NCBI RefSeq assembly: GCF_900188485.1
Contig: NZ_FZPH01000004.1
Coordinates: 129,304-193,303 of the forward strand
Length of the DNA stretch: 64,000 bases
Source: Asanoa hainanensis
Lineage (GTDB): Bacteria; Actinomycetota; Actinomycetes; Mycobacteriales; Micromonosporaceae
Direction of reading: 5' to 3'
Shown here piece by piece: positions 7,490 through 15,916 of this stretch. Below the pieces are notes generated by a model. It saw only the letters and a list, made by a program, of their open reading frames with translations, ran no database searches and was not told where the DNA came from. A program made the position numbers and the translations under genes. Numbering within the stretch: the stretch's first letter is position 1; every line of letters starts with the position of its first letter.

Positions 7490-9619
7490 ATGTCCACGAC
7501 CGTCGATCCCGCGCACGCCGCGGCCTTCGACTCGCGCGCCGACTACGTGGCCGCGGTCGAGCAGATCCGCGCGGCCGCTCGCGACTACTACTCGGGTTCG
7601 ACCCTGGCGATGGACGACGCCACCTACGACGCCCTGATCGCCCGGGTCGCGGCGACCGAGGCGGCGAGTCCTGAGTGGACGGTGGCGGAGTCGCCGACGG
7701 AGACCGTCGGCGCCGGCGGTGGTGTGGTCGGCGACGTGCCGCACACCACGCCGATGCTGAGCCTCGACAACGTCTTCGACGCCGACGGGCTGACCAAGTG
7801 GGCGGCTCGGCTCGACCGCATCCTCGGCCGGCCGGCGGCGGGCTACACGGTCGAGCCGAAGATCGACGGGCTGGCCATCTCGGCGCGCTACGCCGACGGC
7901 GACCTCACCCAGGTGATCACCCGAGGTGACGGGCGCGCCGGCGAAGACGTCACGGGCCAGGCGCGGCGGGCGGTCGGCCTGCCGCACCGGTTGGCCGAGC
8001 CGGTCACGCTGGAGATCCGCGGCGAGGTCTTCATGACCGAGGCCGACTTCGCGCTGGCCAACGAGCTACGCACCGGCCACGGCGAGCCCCCGTTCGCCCA
8101 CCCGCGCAGCGCGGCCGCCGGCACCCTGCGCGCGGTCGACCGGGCCTATTCGGCGCCGCTGTCGTTCTTCGCCTACGCGGTGCACGGTCTCGACCCGGCC
8201 GCCCACCTGTCGCACGCCGGCGCGATGGGCTATGTCGCGTCGCTGGGCGTGGCCACGACGGCGGGGTCCGCCGCAGGCATGCCGATGTGCGCGACGATCG
8301 CCGAGGTGGTCGCCGCGATCTCGCACCTGGATGCGGCCCGGCTCACCTTGGGGTTCGGCGTCGACGGCGCGGTGGTCAAGGCCGACGCCGCCGCCGACCG
8401 TGACGACGCCGGTTCGTCCAGCCGGGCGCCGCGGTGGGGCATCGCCTACAAGTTCCCGGCCGACACCCGCACCACGACGCTGCTGCGCATCGAGGTCCAG
8501 GTCGGCCGCACGGGCGTGATCACCCCGGTCGCGGTCCTCGAGCCGGTGCAGATCAGCGGCGTCACCGTCACGTCGGCGACGCTGCACAACTTCGACGACC
8601 TGACCCGCCGCAACGTCCGCGCCGGCGACACGGTCTTCGTCCGCCGCGCGGGCGACGTCATTCCCGAGGTGACGGGCGCCAAGCTCGACGAACGCCCGGA
8701 GTCCTCGGAGCCCTTCACCCCGCCGACGGAATGCCCGCGCTGCGGCGGCGAGATCGACCGCTCCCAGAAGCGCTGGCGCTGCACCCGCGGCCGGGCCTGC
8801 GGCGCGCACGAGTCGCTGGCCTACTACACGGCCCGCACCTCGATGGACATCGAAGGCCTGGGCGACAAAATCATCGACCTGCTGGTCCGCGCGGGCCTGG
8901 TCACCGACCCGGCCGACCTCTACGACCTCGACGTGGCGACACTCAAGCCCCTCGACCGCATGGGCGACGTCTCAGCGGGCAAGCTGGTCGCGAGCATCCA
9001 GGGCTCCAAGGCCCAGCCGTTCTCGCGGGTGCTGACGGGCCTGGGCCTGCGAATGACGGGCCGCTCGATGTCCCGCCGCTTGGCCCGCCACTTCGTGACG
9101 ATGGACGCGCTCCTGGCCGCGACGATCGAAGACCTCCAAACGGTCGAGGGCGTGGGCCCGGAGCGAGCGGTCACGATCGCGGCCGAGCTGGTGGAGCTAC
9201 GCCCGGTCATCGACAAGCTCGCGGCCCGCGGCATCAACATGACCGAGCCGGTCGACCCTGCGGCGGCCGCGGCCGCCGCAGGCGACGACGACACCGCGAC
9301 CGCCGCCGCGGCCCCGTTCCGCAAGCCCGACGGCGCCCCGATGACCGTGGTGGTAACGGGCTCGGTGCCGGGCCTGACCCGCGACGAGGGCAACGAGGCA
9401 GTCGAACGCCTCGGCGGCAAGTCATCAGGCTCAGTCTCGAAACGCACCGACCTGGTAGTCGTCGGCGACGGCGCAGGCTCCAAGGCGGCCAAGGCCGAAG
9501 ACCTCGGCGTCCCCATCATGCCGGCGGACCGCTTCGCCGACCTCCTGGCGGCCCACACAGCCGGCGACACCGCCCGAGTGGCCACCCTCCTGGAAGAAGC
9601 CCTACCAACCCCAGCCTGA
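7490..9619 (+). CDS. ligA: NAD-dependent DNA ligase with BRCT domain, divergent
   Basis: A 709-residue ligase. Domains in order: N-terminal Ia domain (YYSGSTLAMDDATYDALI), adenylation domain with the nucleotidyl-lysine motif EPKIDGLAISARY and GVDGAVVK, OB fold, a four-cysteine zinc finger (CPRCGG then CTRGRAC), helix-hairpin-helix repeats (DLQTVEGVGPERA), an alanine-rich linker, and a C-terminal BRCT domain (VVVTGSVPGLTRDEG). I start at ATG 7490 because GGGGGG sits just before it. ATGs at 7469 and 7478 lack a binding site. A TAGTGT box lies at 7448-7453. The acidic/Tyr changes in Ia and CTRGRACGAHES in the finger differ from typical housekeeping LigA, so this may be a second, specialised ligase. 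Confidence 0.92.
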   Translation: MSTTVDPAHAAAFDSRADYVAAVEQIRAAARDYYSGSTLAMDDATYDALIARVAATEAASPEWTVAESPTETVGAGGGVVGDVPHTTPMLSLDNVFDADGLTKWAARLDRILGRPAAGYTVEPKIDGLAISARYADGDLTQVITRGDGRAGEDVTGQARRAVGLPHRLAEPVTLEIRGEVFMTEADFALANELRTGHGEPPFAHPRSAAAGTLRAVDRAYSAPLSFFAYAVHGLDPAAHLSHAGAMGYVASLGVATTAGSAAGMPMCATIAEVVAAISHLDAARLTLGFGVDGAVVKADAAADRDDAGSSSRAPRWGIAYKFPADTRTTTLLRIEVQVGRTGVITPVAVLEPVQISGVTVTSATLHNFDDLTRRNVRAGDTVFVRRAGDVIPEVTGAKLDERPESSEPFTPPTECPRCGGEIDRSQKRWRCTRGRACGAHESLAYYTARTSMDIEGLGDKIIDLLVRAGLVTDPADLYDLDVATLKPLDRMGDVSAGKLVASIQGSKAQPFSRVLTGLGLRMTGRSMSRRLARHFVTMDALLAATIEDLQTVEGVGPERAVTIAAELVELRPVIDKLAARGINMTEPVDPAAAAAAAGDDDTATAAAAPFRKPDGAPMTVVVTGSVPGLTRDEGNEAVERLGGKSSGSVSKRTDLVVVGDGAGSKAAKAEDLGVPIMPADRFADLLAAHTAGDTARVATLLEEALPTPA

Positions 9620-9684
9620 CGCGCCGCCGCGTGGGCGCGGTCGCGCGTGGGCGGGCCTAGGCGGTGGGCGCGGCGGTCGCGCAG

Positions 9685-9756
9685 AGCGGTCGTGCGGCGC
9701 GGAGCGGTCGTGCGGCGCGGAGCGGTCGTGCGGCGCGGAGCGGTCGTGCGGCGCGG
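9685..9756. repeat. Tandem array, four exact 18-bp units
   Basis: Four head-to-tail exact copies of AGCGGTCGTGCGGCGCGG (9685-9702, 9703-9720, 9721-9738, 9739-9756). The unit length is a multiple of three but no plausible protein is read in any frame. Confidence 0.9.
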
Positions 9757-9920
9757 TGCGGTAGCGGTGGGCGGGCCTAGGCGGTAGGCGCGGTCGCGCG
9801 GTGGGCGCGCCCCAGGCGGAAGCGCGCGGTCGCGCGGCGGGCGTGGCAAGCGCGGTCGCGCGATGCGCGCGCGTGGGCGCGGTAGGCACGGCGGTCGCGC
9901 GGCGCGGCGCGGCGCGCCGC

Positions 9921-10028
9921 GGTCGTGCGGTGCGGTGCGGCCGCGCGGTGCGGTGCGGCCGCGCGGTGCGGTGCGGCCGCGCGGTGCGGTGCGGCCGCGC
10001 GGTGCGGTGCGGCCGCGCGGTGCGGTGC
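9921..10028. repeat. Tandem array, one variant plus five exact 18-bp units
   Basis: Five exact copies of GGCCGCGCGGTGCGGTGC run from 9939 to 10028. A related 18-mer, GGTCGTGCGGTGCGGTGC, precedes them at 9921-9938. It has the same period as the array at 9685 but a different unit, so the two arose from a common 18-bp theme and expanded separately. Confidence 0.9.
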
Positions 10029-10714
10029 GGTAGCGGTGGGCGCGGCCGCGCGGTGCGGTCGTGCGGTCCGGCGCGGAGCGGTCGTGCGGAGCGGTCGTGC
10101 GGTGCGGCCGCGCGATGCGGTGCGGTAGCGGTGGGCGGGCCTAGGCGGTAGGCGCGGTCGCGCGGTGGGCCTGGTCGCGCGCGGTGGGCGCGCCCCAGGC
10201 GGAAGCGCGCGGTCGCGCGGCGGGCGTGGTAAGCGCGGTCGCGCGGTGCGCGCGCGTGCGCGCGGTAGGCAGGGCGGTCGCGCGGTGCGGTGCGGCCACG
10301 CGGCGCGGCGCGGAAGCGGTGGGCGGGCGTAGGCGGTAGGCGCGGGCGCGGTAAGCGCGGTCGCGCGGTGCGCGCGCGCGGGGCGCGGTAGGCACGGCGG
10401 TCGTGCGGTGCGGTCGCGCGAGGCGGCGGCGCGGTCACCGCGCCTACCGGGCGCTTCCGCCTCGGGCGCGCGGCCGCGCGCTTACCGCGCACCCGCCGCA
10501 CGACCCCGGTCACCGCTCCTACCGCGCGCACTTCCGCCTGTGCCTACCGCGCCACCGCGCCGCGCGACCGCGCCCACCGCGCCCGCGGTAGGCGATGGGG
10601 CCCCTCGCGACCAAATCGCTCACCGTTTCCCGGCCACCCGGCGCGAGCAGGGGAAACGCACTAACGACTCCCCGCTTCCGCATTCTTGGGGCGCGTCGGG
10701 TGCGGCGAAATGCG

Positions 10715-10757
10715 AGGTTGGCCGGAGCTAAACGCTCCGGCCAACCTTTTTCTTGCT
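10715..10757 (+). terminator. Strong intrinsic terminator, plus orientation
   Basis: A perfect 14-bp stem (AGGTTGGCCGGAGC at 10715-10728, complement at 10734-10747) with a TAAAC loop runs directly into TTTTTCTTGCTTATTTTT. The U-tract is on the plus strand only, so it ends transcripts coming from the ligase/repeat side. The 60 bases after it, up to the end of the minus-strand reductase gene at 10811, are unusually AT-rich and hold no gene. Confidence 0.85.
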
Positions 10758-10810
10758 TATTTTTCTCTTAAGTGACCGACTGTAGTATCAGCAATTCATA
10801 TTGTCGCGGA

Positions 10811-12109
10811 TCAGGCCACCGATGCGAGGCGGCGGCGGGCCGGCTCCGCGATTTCGGTGTTGAGCGGGCGGTCGGTCTGCAGCGGCATCGGGGTTGCCTG
10901 CAGGGTCGGCAGCGGCGTCGCGATCATCGCGCGGGCCAGCGACGTGAACGCGTGCGCGGCGTTGACCGAGACGAGACCGACCAGGCGGTCGTCGCGGTGG
11001 TAGCCGACCACCACGCCGGCGCGGGCCGTGTCGCGGCGGTGGCGCTTCATCTCGCTGATCGAGACCTCGCCGTCCGGCACGAGCTCGCCGCAGACCTGGA
11101 TGCGCAAGCCCCACTGCTCGGTCCAGAAGCGCGGGATGACCGTGACCGGGCCCGGGTCGCCGTCTTCGGCGAGGAGCGTGCGCGCGGCACCGCGGCCCTG
11201 CTCCAGGGAGCTGATCCAGTGCTCGGCCTTGCGGAGCTGCGGCCCGTACCGCAAGTTCGGCCAGGTCGCGACCGCTCCACAAGCGACGACATCTTCCAGG
11301 CCGACTACCCGTAGGCTCTCGTCGCAGACGACACCCTTGGACGCGTCGATCCCTGAGTTCGACAGCCACGCGGTGTCCGGGCGACCGCCCGTCGTCGCGA
11401 CGACCACGTCGCCCACCAGGTTCTCGCCGTCGTCGAGCTGCACCATCCAGCCGTCGCGGAAGCGGTTGGCGGTCGCCACCCGGTGGCCCAGGCGGAAGTC
11501 GACGCCCTCGCCGCGCATGACATCGGTGACGTGGTTGCCGACCTCTTCGCCGAGCGCGCGGACCATGACCTGCGGCTTAGAGTCGATGACGACACAATTA
11601 CGAGCCATCGAGCGCACCGCGGAGGCGACCTCGCTGCCGGTGATGCCACCGCCCACGATGATGACGCGCTCGGCGTCACGCAGCGCGCGGCGCAGCGACC
11701 AGGCGTGCTCCAGGTTGTGCAGGAGGTGCACACCCGGCTCGGCGGCCCACTTCGGCATCGTCGGTGACGAACCCGTGGCGATGACCAGACCGTCGTACGC
11801 GAAGGACTCGCCGGTGTCGGTCTCCACCCGGCGGTTGTCCGGATCGAGGTCCACGGCTTTCCGACCGAGATACCAGGTCAGGTCTTCGTCGTGGAACGGC
11901 ATCCGGGTGTCCTGCGGGCGCTTGTGGCCGGTCAGGATGCCCTTGGAGCACGACGGACGGTCGTATGGGCCTTCCTTCTCCGCACCGACCATCGCGATCT
12001 CGCCCGGGTATCCCTGGCGCCGCAGCTCTTCGGCCGCGGCGACGCCAGCGCGTCCCGTTCCGACGATCAGAATTCGGCCGTAGTCCGCGCGCCTGTTCCG
12101 CCGCGTCAT
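10811..12109 (-). CDS. FAD-dependent NAD(P)H:ferredoxin reductase-type oxidoreductase
   Basis: A 432-residue pyridine-nucleotide-disulfide-family flavoprotein. The FAD-binding loop is ILIVGTGRAGVAAAEEL, the NAD(P) loop is VIIVGGGITGSEVAS, and the second FAD motif is VACGAVATWP (usually GD, here GA). The order and the PYDRPSCSKGIL segment match reductases that feed ferredoxins of oxygenase or P450 systems. The ATG at 12109 overlaps the stop of the heme/ferredoxin fusion gene (ATGA) and has GGGGAGA upstream, so the two are made together. I infer electrons pass from NAD(P)H to this FAD, then to the ferredoxin domain of its partner. Confidence 0.88.
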   Translation of the reverse strand: MTRRNRRADYGRILIVGTGRAGVAAAEELRRQGYPGEIAMVGAEKEGPYDRPSCSKGILTGHKRPQDTRMPFHDEDLTWYLGRKAVDLDPDNRRVETDTGESFAYDGLVIATGSSPTMPKWAAEPGVHLLHNLEHAWSLRRALRDAERVIIVGGGITGSEVASAVRSMARNCVVIDSKPQVMVRALGEEVGNHVTDVMRGEGVDFRLGHRVATANRFRDGWMVQLDDGENLVGDVVVATTGGRPDTAWLSNSGIDASKGVVCDESLRVVGLEDVVACGAVATWPNLRYGPQLRKAEHWISSLEQGRGAARTLLAEDGDPGPVTVIPRFWTEQWGLRIQVCGELVPDGEVSISEMKRHRRDTARAGVVVGYHRDDRLVGLVSVNAAHAFTSLARAMIATPLPTLQATPMPLQTDRPLNTEIAEPARRRLASVA

Positions 12110-12999
12110 CGGTCTCCCCTGCTACGTCGACGTGGTCCGGCGCCCGAGCCCGCCGGAATCCGTGTGGGGCCGGTGAGTGGTTCCTCGGCCGGCTCAGTCT
12201 TCTTCTGGGTAACCACCGTGGTCGCGGTCCGGTTGAGCTGGATCGCTCGGGCCGGACACACCTCCACGGCTCTGATCACGTCATTCGCCAGGTCGGGCGG
12301 GACGGTCGCCTTGTAGGCCAGGCGTCCGTCACCGCGCAGGGCGAACACCTTGGGCGCCTCGTGCTCGCAGAACCCGAACCGGGCGCAGCGGTTGCCGTCC
12401 ACATTGACCAGCAGCTCGTCGCCGACGCCGGCGTTGCCGTTGCGGCGGGTGGCGCGTTCCTGGCGCCACCCGAGGTACCAGGGCGTTGTCGTGCCCCACA
12501 GCAGCAGGGTGATCACGAAGGAGCCGAGGACGGCTCCCCAGCGGACACCCGTGGCCATCTCGGAGCCGGACATCAGGACGTGCCCGACCAGCAGCATGTA
12601 CGCGACGTAGTTGAACGCGTGGAACGCCCGCCAGCGGGTGTAGCCGATCTTCTTCTGGATCAGCACCGAGAGGGTGCAGGCCACGAAGAGCTCGAGCGAG
12701 ATCACACCGACGCCGATGCCGATCGGGTCGTACGGGTTGGTGAACGGCACGATCACGTCGATCAGCCTGACCGTGCCCATGGGGCCGGCGAGCTGCGTGA
12801 ACCCGTGCACCACGCCGAGCGTGAGGCCGAGCAGCGCGATGGTCTGGTGGATTCCGTACACAGTGGCGTGCTTGATCCGGCTCTGGGCCCAACCGTTGCG
12901 GAGCATGAGTCCCCAGAGGACCGCCAGCCAGAGCAGGAAGAGCGACACGAACCCAACTGTGGCCGCGACGATGTGCACGCTCTCCTGTGCGTTGCGCAC
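12106..12999 (-). CDS. Ferric-reductase-like heme membrane protein fused to a C-terminal ferredoxin
   Basis: A 297-residue protein. The N-terminal two-thirds has six hydrophobic helices with two His pairs (YGIHQTIALLGLTLGVVHGF and AFHAFNYVAYMLLVGHVLMSG), the spacing seen for two b hemes in ferric-reductase/NOX transmembrane domains. After a basic linker comes a small ferredoxin with CARFGFC and CPARAIQL. Phe stands where a fourth cysteine would be, as in P450-type 3Fe-4S ferredoxins. I choose GTG 12999 because GGGAGGAA lies 6 bases before it. ATG 13014 has no site. It is coupled to the downstream FAD reductase. Together they form a plausible NAD(P)H-to-periplasm electron route (inference). 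Confidence 0.85.
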   Translation of the reverse strand: MRNAQESVHIVAATVGFVSLFLLWLAVLWGLMLRNGWAQSRIKHATVYGIHQTIALLGLTLGVVHGFTQLAGPMGTVRLIDVIVPFTNPYDPIGIGVGVISLELFVACTLSVLIQKKIGYTRWRAFHAFNYVAYMLLVGHVLMSGSEMATGVRWGAVLGSFVITLLLWGTTTPWYLGWRQERATRRNGNAGVGDELLVNVDGNRCARFGFCEHEAPKVFALRGDGRLAYKATVPPDLANDVIRAVEVCPARAIQLNRTATTVVTQKKTEPAEEPLTGPTRIPAGSGAGPRRRSRGDR

Positions 13000-13150
13000 G
13001 GCGGTTCCTCCCATGTTCGTGAGGGGATGTGGGGACAACGCAAGTATGGTGCGGCACGACGAATTGTCAATCTGGTGCCGTCGCCCGTTTCGGGGTGAGT
13101 TTTCGCGGGCCAACACGCACAGGAACGGTCACCGGACGGTCGGTTCGCGA

Positions 13151-13178
13151 ACTATAAATTTGCTTTAGGCGTTGCCTA
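13151..13178 (-). promoter_or_regulatory. -10 box and overlapping inverted repeat upstream of the heme/ferredoxin operon
   Basis: TATAGT on the minus strand (13151-13156) is a good -10 box. About 10 bases upstream lies TAGGC-GTT-GCCTA (13166-13178). The TTAGGC half-site loosely resembles DtxR/IdeR iron boxes. Similarity is partial, so metal regulation is only a suggestion. Confidence 0.35.
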
Positions 13179-13275
13179 GGCCTTCCTTCACTTAAGCCTT
13201 CTCTAATTGACAGACGTTTATCGTCTCTCTGCGTGTCGAGGTGCGGCCCAGGCCGCCATCCCCGGAGGAGTGAAA

Positions 13276-14220
13276 GTGGAAGTACGGCAGCTGGTCGGGT
13301 TGGGAGCGCGAGCGATCGCGGTGGCGTCCTTGGTGGCGCTGGTGCCGACGTCCGCGGCCCTCGCCAACGATCACTACCGTGCCCCGGCGGCGGCGGTCGG
13401 TGGCGGCGCGATGACCCACCCCGGCCACATGGCAGGGATGAGCCACACCGAGCACATGGCGGCGATGAACCAGGCCACCTGGAACAAGAACAACGCCGCG
13501 CACCTGGCCGCGATGAATGCGCTGCAGGACACCAGCAAGCTGCGTTATCTCGCACCGTCCCCCGGGCCGGAGGAGTTCCCGATTCCCGTGCCGCCGGACG
13601 TCGCGATCGCCGAGAACGGCAAATACGGTCCGATTGGTCCCTCTGATGTCGACCTGGTGGTCAAGGTGCGGCTCGCTGGCCTGTGGGAACAGCCTGCCGG
13701 CGGGATGGCCGTGGAGAAGGGCAAGAACCCACGCGTCAAAGAGATCGGCAAGATGATCGCCGAGCAGCACGCCGTCCTCGACAAGCTGGACGTCCTGGCA
13801 GCCAAGCGCTTGGGCATCGAGCTCCCGAACGAACCCAACGCGGACCAGCAGTACTGGCTGCAGGAGATGCGCGACGCGGAGGGCGACGAGTTCGACCAGA
13901 TCTTTGTCGACCGGCTGCGCGCTGCCCACGGCAAGGTCTTCTCCGCTATCGCCTTCGTCCGCGCCGGCACCCGCAACGACCTCGTCCGTGAACTGGCCCA
14001 GCAGTCGAACCAGTTCGTCGGTACCCACCTCACGCTGCTGGAAAGCACCTCTCTGGTCGACTGGCAGCACCTGCCACTTCCCCCCGAGCCGGCCGACGGC
14101 CCCGTTCCCGCCGCCGGATACATCAAGAGCGGCGTCAGCCCGACAGTGATCTGGCTGGTCTTGGGAGCCGCGCTGGTCGCAGGCCTCATCACCATGATCC
14201 GCGTAACGCGTCCCCGGTAA
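13276..14220 (+). CDS. Secreted, membrane-anchored DUF4142 protein with His/Met-rich segment
   Basis: A 314-residue protein with a Sec signal peptide (hydrophobic to about residue 30, cleavage near AALA-ND). A metal-ligand-rich stretch follows (HPGHMAGMSHTEHMAAMN), then a helical DUF4142 (ferritin-like) domain at roughly 110-270 (NPRVKEIGKMIAEQHAVLDKL and later FVGTHLTLLES), and a C-terminal membrane helix (VIWLVLGAALVAGLITMI). GTG 13276 is the best start because GGAGGAG is 5 bases upstream. It is divergent from the heme/ferredoxin operon, so an outside-facing metal (copper or iron) partner of that system is a reasonable guess, not shown. Confidence 0.8.
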   Translation: MEVRQLVGLGARAIAVASLVALVPTSAALANDHYRAPAAAVGGGAMTHPGHMAGMSHTEHMAAMNQATWNKNNAAHLAAMNALQDTSKLRYLAPSPGPEEFPIPVPPDVAIAENGKYGPIGPSDVDLVVKVRLAGLWEQPAGGMAVEKGKNPRVKEIGKMIAEQHAVLDKLDVLAAKRLGIELPNEPNADQQYWLQEMRDAEGDEFDQIFVDRLRAAHGKVFSAIAFVRAGTRNDLVRELAQQSNQFVGTHLTLLESTSLVDWQHLPLPPEPADGPVPAAGYIKSGVSPTVIWLVLGAALVAGLITMIRVTRPR

Positions 14221-14275
14221 CACCACAAACACCAACAAACCGCAACGGTGTGTGTCCAATGGAAGGTGACACGTA

Positions 14276-15382
14276 ATGACCAGAAGTAGGCAGGCCCCCC
14301 GCAAGAACCGGCGGTTCATCGCCGTGTTCGCGACGCTGGCGGTCTTCGCGGGCCTCGTGGCTGTCACGCAGGTGTCGCTAGCGGGCAGCCGCCGGGGTCA
14401 CAACAGCGGCAACAACCTGCCGTGGTGTCAGCCGGCGGCGGCCGCCGCCGCGCACGATCACACCAACGACCAGGACCCGAACGCGACGCCGCCGGCCGAT
14501 GCTCCGGCTGGCGAGGTGGCGGGTGCGGCTGGTGACGGCACGACGGGCGACGCCCCCGCGCCCGACCCCGAGGCCGCCGCGGAGGCCAAGGCGACGGCTT
14601 CGGCCGCCGCGCAGGCACAGGCCGAGCAGCGCCGCCGGCACAACGACAGCAACAGGAACTGCCGTCCGACCACCACGCCGACCAGCTCCACCGGCGGTGG
14701 CAACAACGGCGGCACCGGCGACAACGGCGGTGGCGACAACAACGGTGGTTCGAACCCCGGCAGCACGACCTCGCCGAGCGACGGCACCAGCGGTGGCCCG
14801 ACCACCAGCCCCACCTCGCCCGCCGCGCCGCCCACGCTGCCCGAGACGCTGGGCAACACCTGCGAGGGCACGCAGCTCCAGGAGCACGACGGCTTCCAGG
14901 CCGGCCCGCGCTGCGCCACGACCCAGTTCGGTGAGGTCGGCGCCGTCGAGAACAACCCGACGCTGCTGATCAGCCGGGCGCCCGCCCGGGCCCGCCTCAA
15001 CCAGCCGTTCGACATCCAGGTGAGCACCCGCAACCTCGTCCGTGACCGTTTCCTGCCGGCTGCCGCGGGTGGCTACTACAAGGAGAGCTCGCGCCTGACG
15101 GAGGAAGGTCTCCAGCGCGGTCACTTCCACCTCGCCTGCCGCCTGCTCAGCGGTCGCAACGCCCAGGACCCCGCGCTGGTACCCGCCTTCTTCAAGGCGG
15201 TCGAGGACGGCGGCGGCGGCGCTACCCCCGACACCGTGACCGTGACCGTGCCTGGTCTGGCGGCGACCGGTGTCGCCCAGTGCGCCGCGTGGGCCGGTGA
15301 CGGTTCGCACCGCATCCCGATGATGGTGCGGGCCAACCAGATCCCCGCGTTCGACTCGGTCCGGATCGTCGTCACCCGCTAG
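14276..15382 (+). CDS. Secreted protein with long low-complexity linker, unknown
   Basis: A 368-residue protein with an N-terminal signal (basic RKNRR then FIAVFATLAVFAGLVAVTQV). Residues about 40-200 are low-complexity Ala/Asp/Gly/Asn/Thr/Ser/Pro (a flexible surface linker). The globular C-terminal domain is about 165 residues with four cysteines (NTCEGTQ, PRCATTQF, HLACRLL, AQCAAW) and ends in VRIVVTR. GGAAGGTG lies upstream of the ATG. It follows the DUF4142 gene by 55 bases on the same strand and may be co-transcribed with it. I do not recognise the domain family. It looks like an exported cell-surface protein. Confidence 0.7.
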   Translation: MTRSRQAPRKNRRFIAVFATLAVFAGLVAVTQVSLAGSRRGHNSGNNLPWCQPAAAAAAHDHTNDQDPNATPPADAPAGEVAGAAGDGTTGDAPAPDPEAAAEAKATASAAAQAQAEQRRRHNDSNRNCRPTTTPTSSTGGGNNGGTGDNGGGDNNGGSNPGSTTSPSDGTSGGPTTSPTSPAAPPTLPETLGNTCEGTQLQEHDGFQAGPRCATTQFGEVGAVENNPTLLISRAPARARLNQPFDIQVSTRNLVRDRFLPAAAGGYYKESSRLTEEGLQRGHFHLACRLLSGRNAQDPALVPAFFKAVEDGGGGATPDTVTVTVPGLAATGVAQCAAWAGDGSHRIPMMVRANQIPAFDSVRIVVTR

Positions 15383-15407
15383 TACCACGAGCACTACCGC
15401 TGCGGCA

Positions 15408-15437
15408 GGGCCGGGCACCGGAGACGGTGCCCGGCCC
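15408..15437 (+). terminator. GC-rich hairpin with GAGA loop
   Basis: A perfect 13-bp stem (GGGCCGGGCACCG and its complement) closed by a GAGA tetraloop, 25 bases after the secreted-protein stop. There is no U-tract, as is common for actinobacterial terminators. It may stop or reduce read-through into the next gene at 15473. Confidence 0.6.
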
Positions 15438-15472
15438 GACGCGGCAGGACCCCCGTCCCGAAGGGGAAGATC

Positions 15473-15916
15473 ATGGAAGAGCGTCGCGCGACCCGGATCC
15501 GCCAGCTCACCTGTGTCTACCGGTTCGATGCCGGGGTACGGGGTGGTGCGGGTCTCCTCGCCGCCCGGGTGGTCGGCGACGGTTGCCCGTTGCGCGCGCT
15601 GACCCACCACGGCCTGCTGGCCAATCCACACTGGACGGCGATGGTGACGGAGCTCATCGTCCCGGTCGTCCTCACCCACCTCGACCGCACCGGTGAGTCG
15701 ATCCGCCATGTCGCCCGCGACGGCCGCCCGTGCGTGCTGGCCGAGACCCGCGTCGGCGCGGTGGCGCTGCTCGGCCCGGCCGACCTCGAGTGGATCGCCG
15801 GACGGGTCACCGTCTTCCTCGACGAGGTGCGCCGCGCCGCCCGCGACGCCGGCCTGACTTGGACGATGCCGATGTGGGACAGCAGCCCGGCTCCGCTGTA
15901 CGCGAGCGGGTTCTAG
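15473..15916 (+). CDS. Hypothetical protein, cytosolic
   Basis: A 147-residue protein with an excellent start (AAGGGGAAG then ATG). No signal or membrane helix. It has an alternating hydrophobic pattern (LLAARVVGD, MVTELIVPVVLTHLD, VGAVALLGPADLEWIAGRVTVFLDEVRRAARDAG) suggesting a compact alpha/beta fold. I do not recognise the family. It follows a probable terminator and ends with a 4-base overlap with the convergent SDR gene, so it is likely its own transcript. Confidence 0.6.
   Translation: MEERRATRIRQLTCVYRFDAGVRGGAGLLAARVVGDGCPLRALTHHGLLANPHWTAMVTELIVPVVLTHLDRTGESIRHVARDGRPCVLAETRVGAVALLGPADLEWIAGRVTVFLDEVRRAARDAGLTWTMPMWDSSPAPLYASGF

Larger units (their letters stand above)
9620..10714. 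repeat. 1.1-kb GC-rich non-coding region of nested repeats
   Basis: Between the ligase stop and the terminator at 10715 the sequence is built almost only from variants of GCGGTCGCGCGG, TGCGGTGCGG, GGTAGGCGCGG, GGTAAGCGCGG and GGCGGAAGCGCG. A block starting at 9757 recurs, expanded, at 10121 and partly again near 10310. From about 10431 to 10590 the same words appear as reverse complements (CCGCGCCTACC, GCGCTTCCGCC, CGCGCTTACCGCG), giving a large inverted layout. Open frames through it encode only Arg/Pro/Ala/His or Cys/Gly/Arg repeats and change freely between frames, so I see no gene here. Confidence 0.8.

Noticed and set aside
9685-10028. CRISPR-like array
   Set aside because: Units are directly tandem with no unique spacers, and no cas gene is near.
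9602-10590. Long open frames on both strands across the repeat island
   Set aside because: They encode only short-period Arg/Pro/Thr/His or Cys/Gly/Arg/Ala repeats in several frames at once, with no binding site or domain. This is what GC-rich tandem DNA gives by chance.
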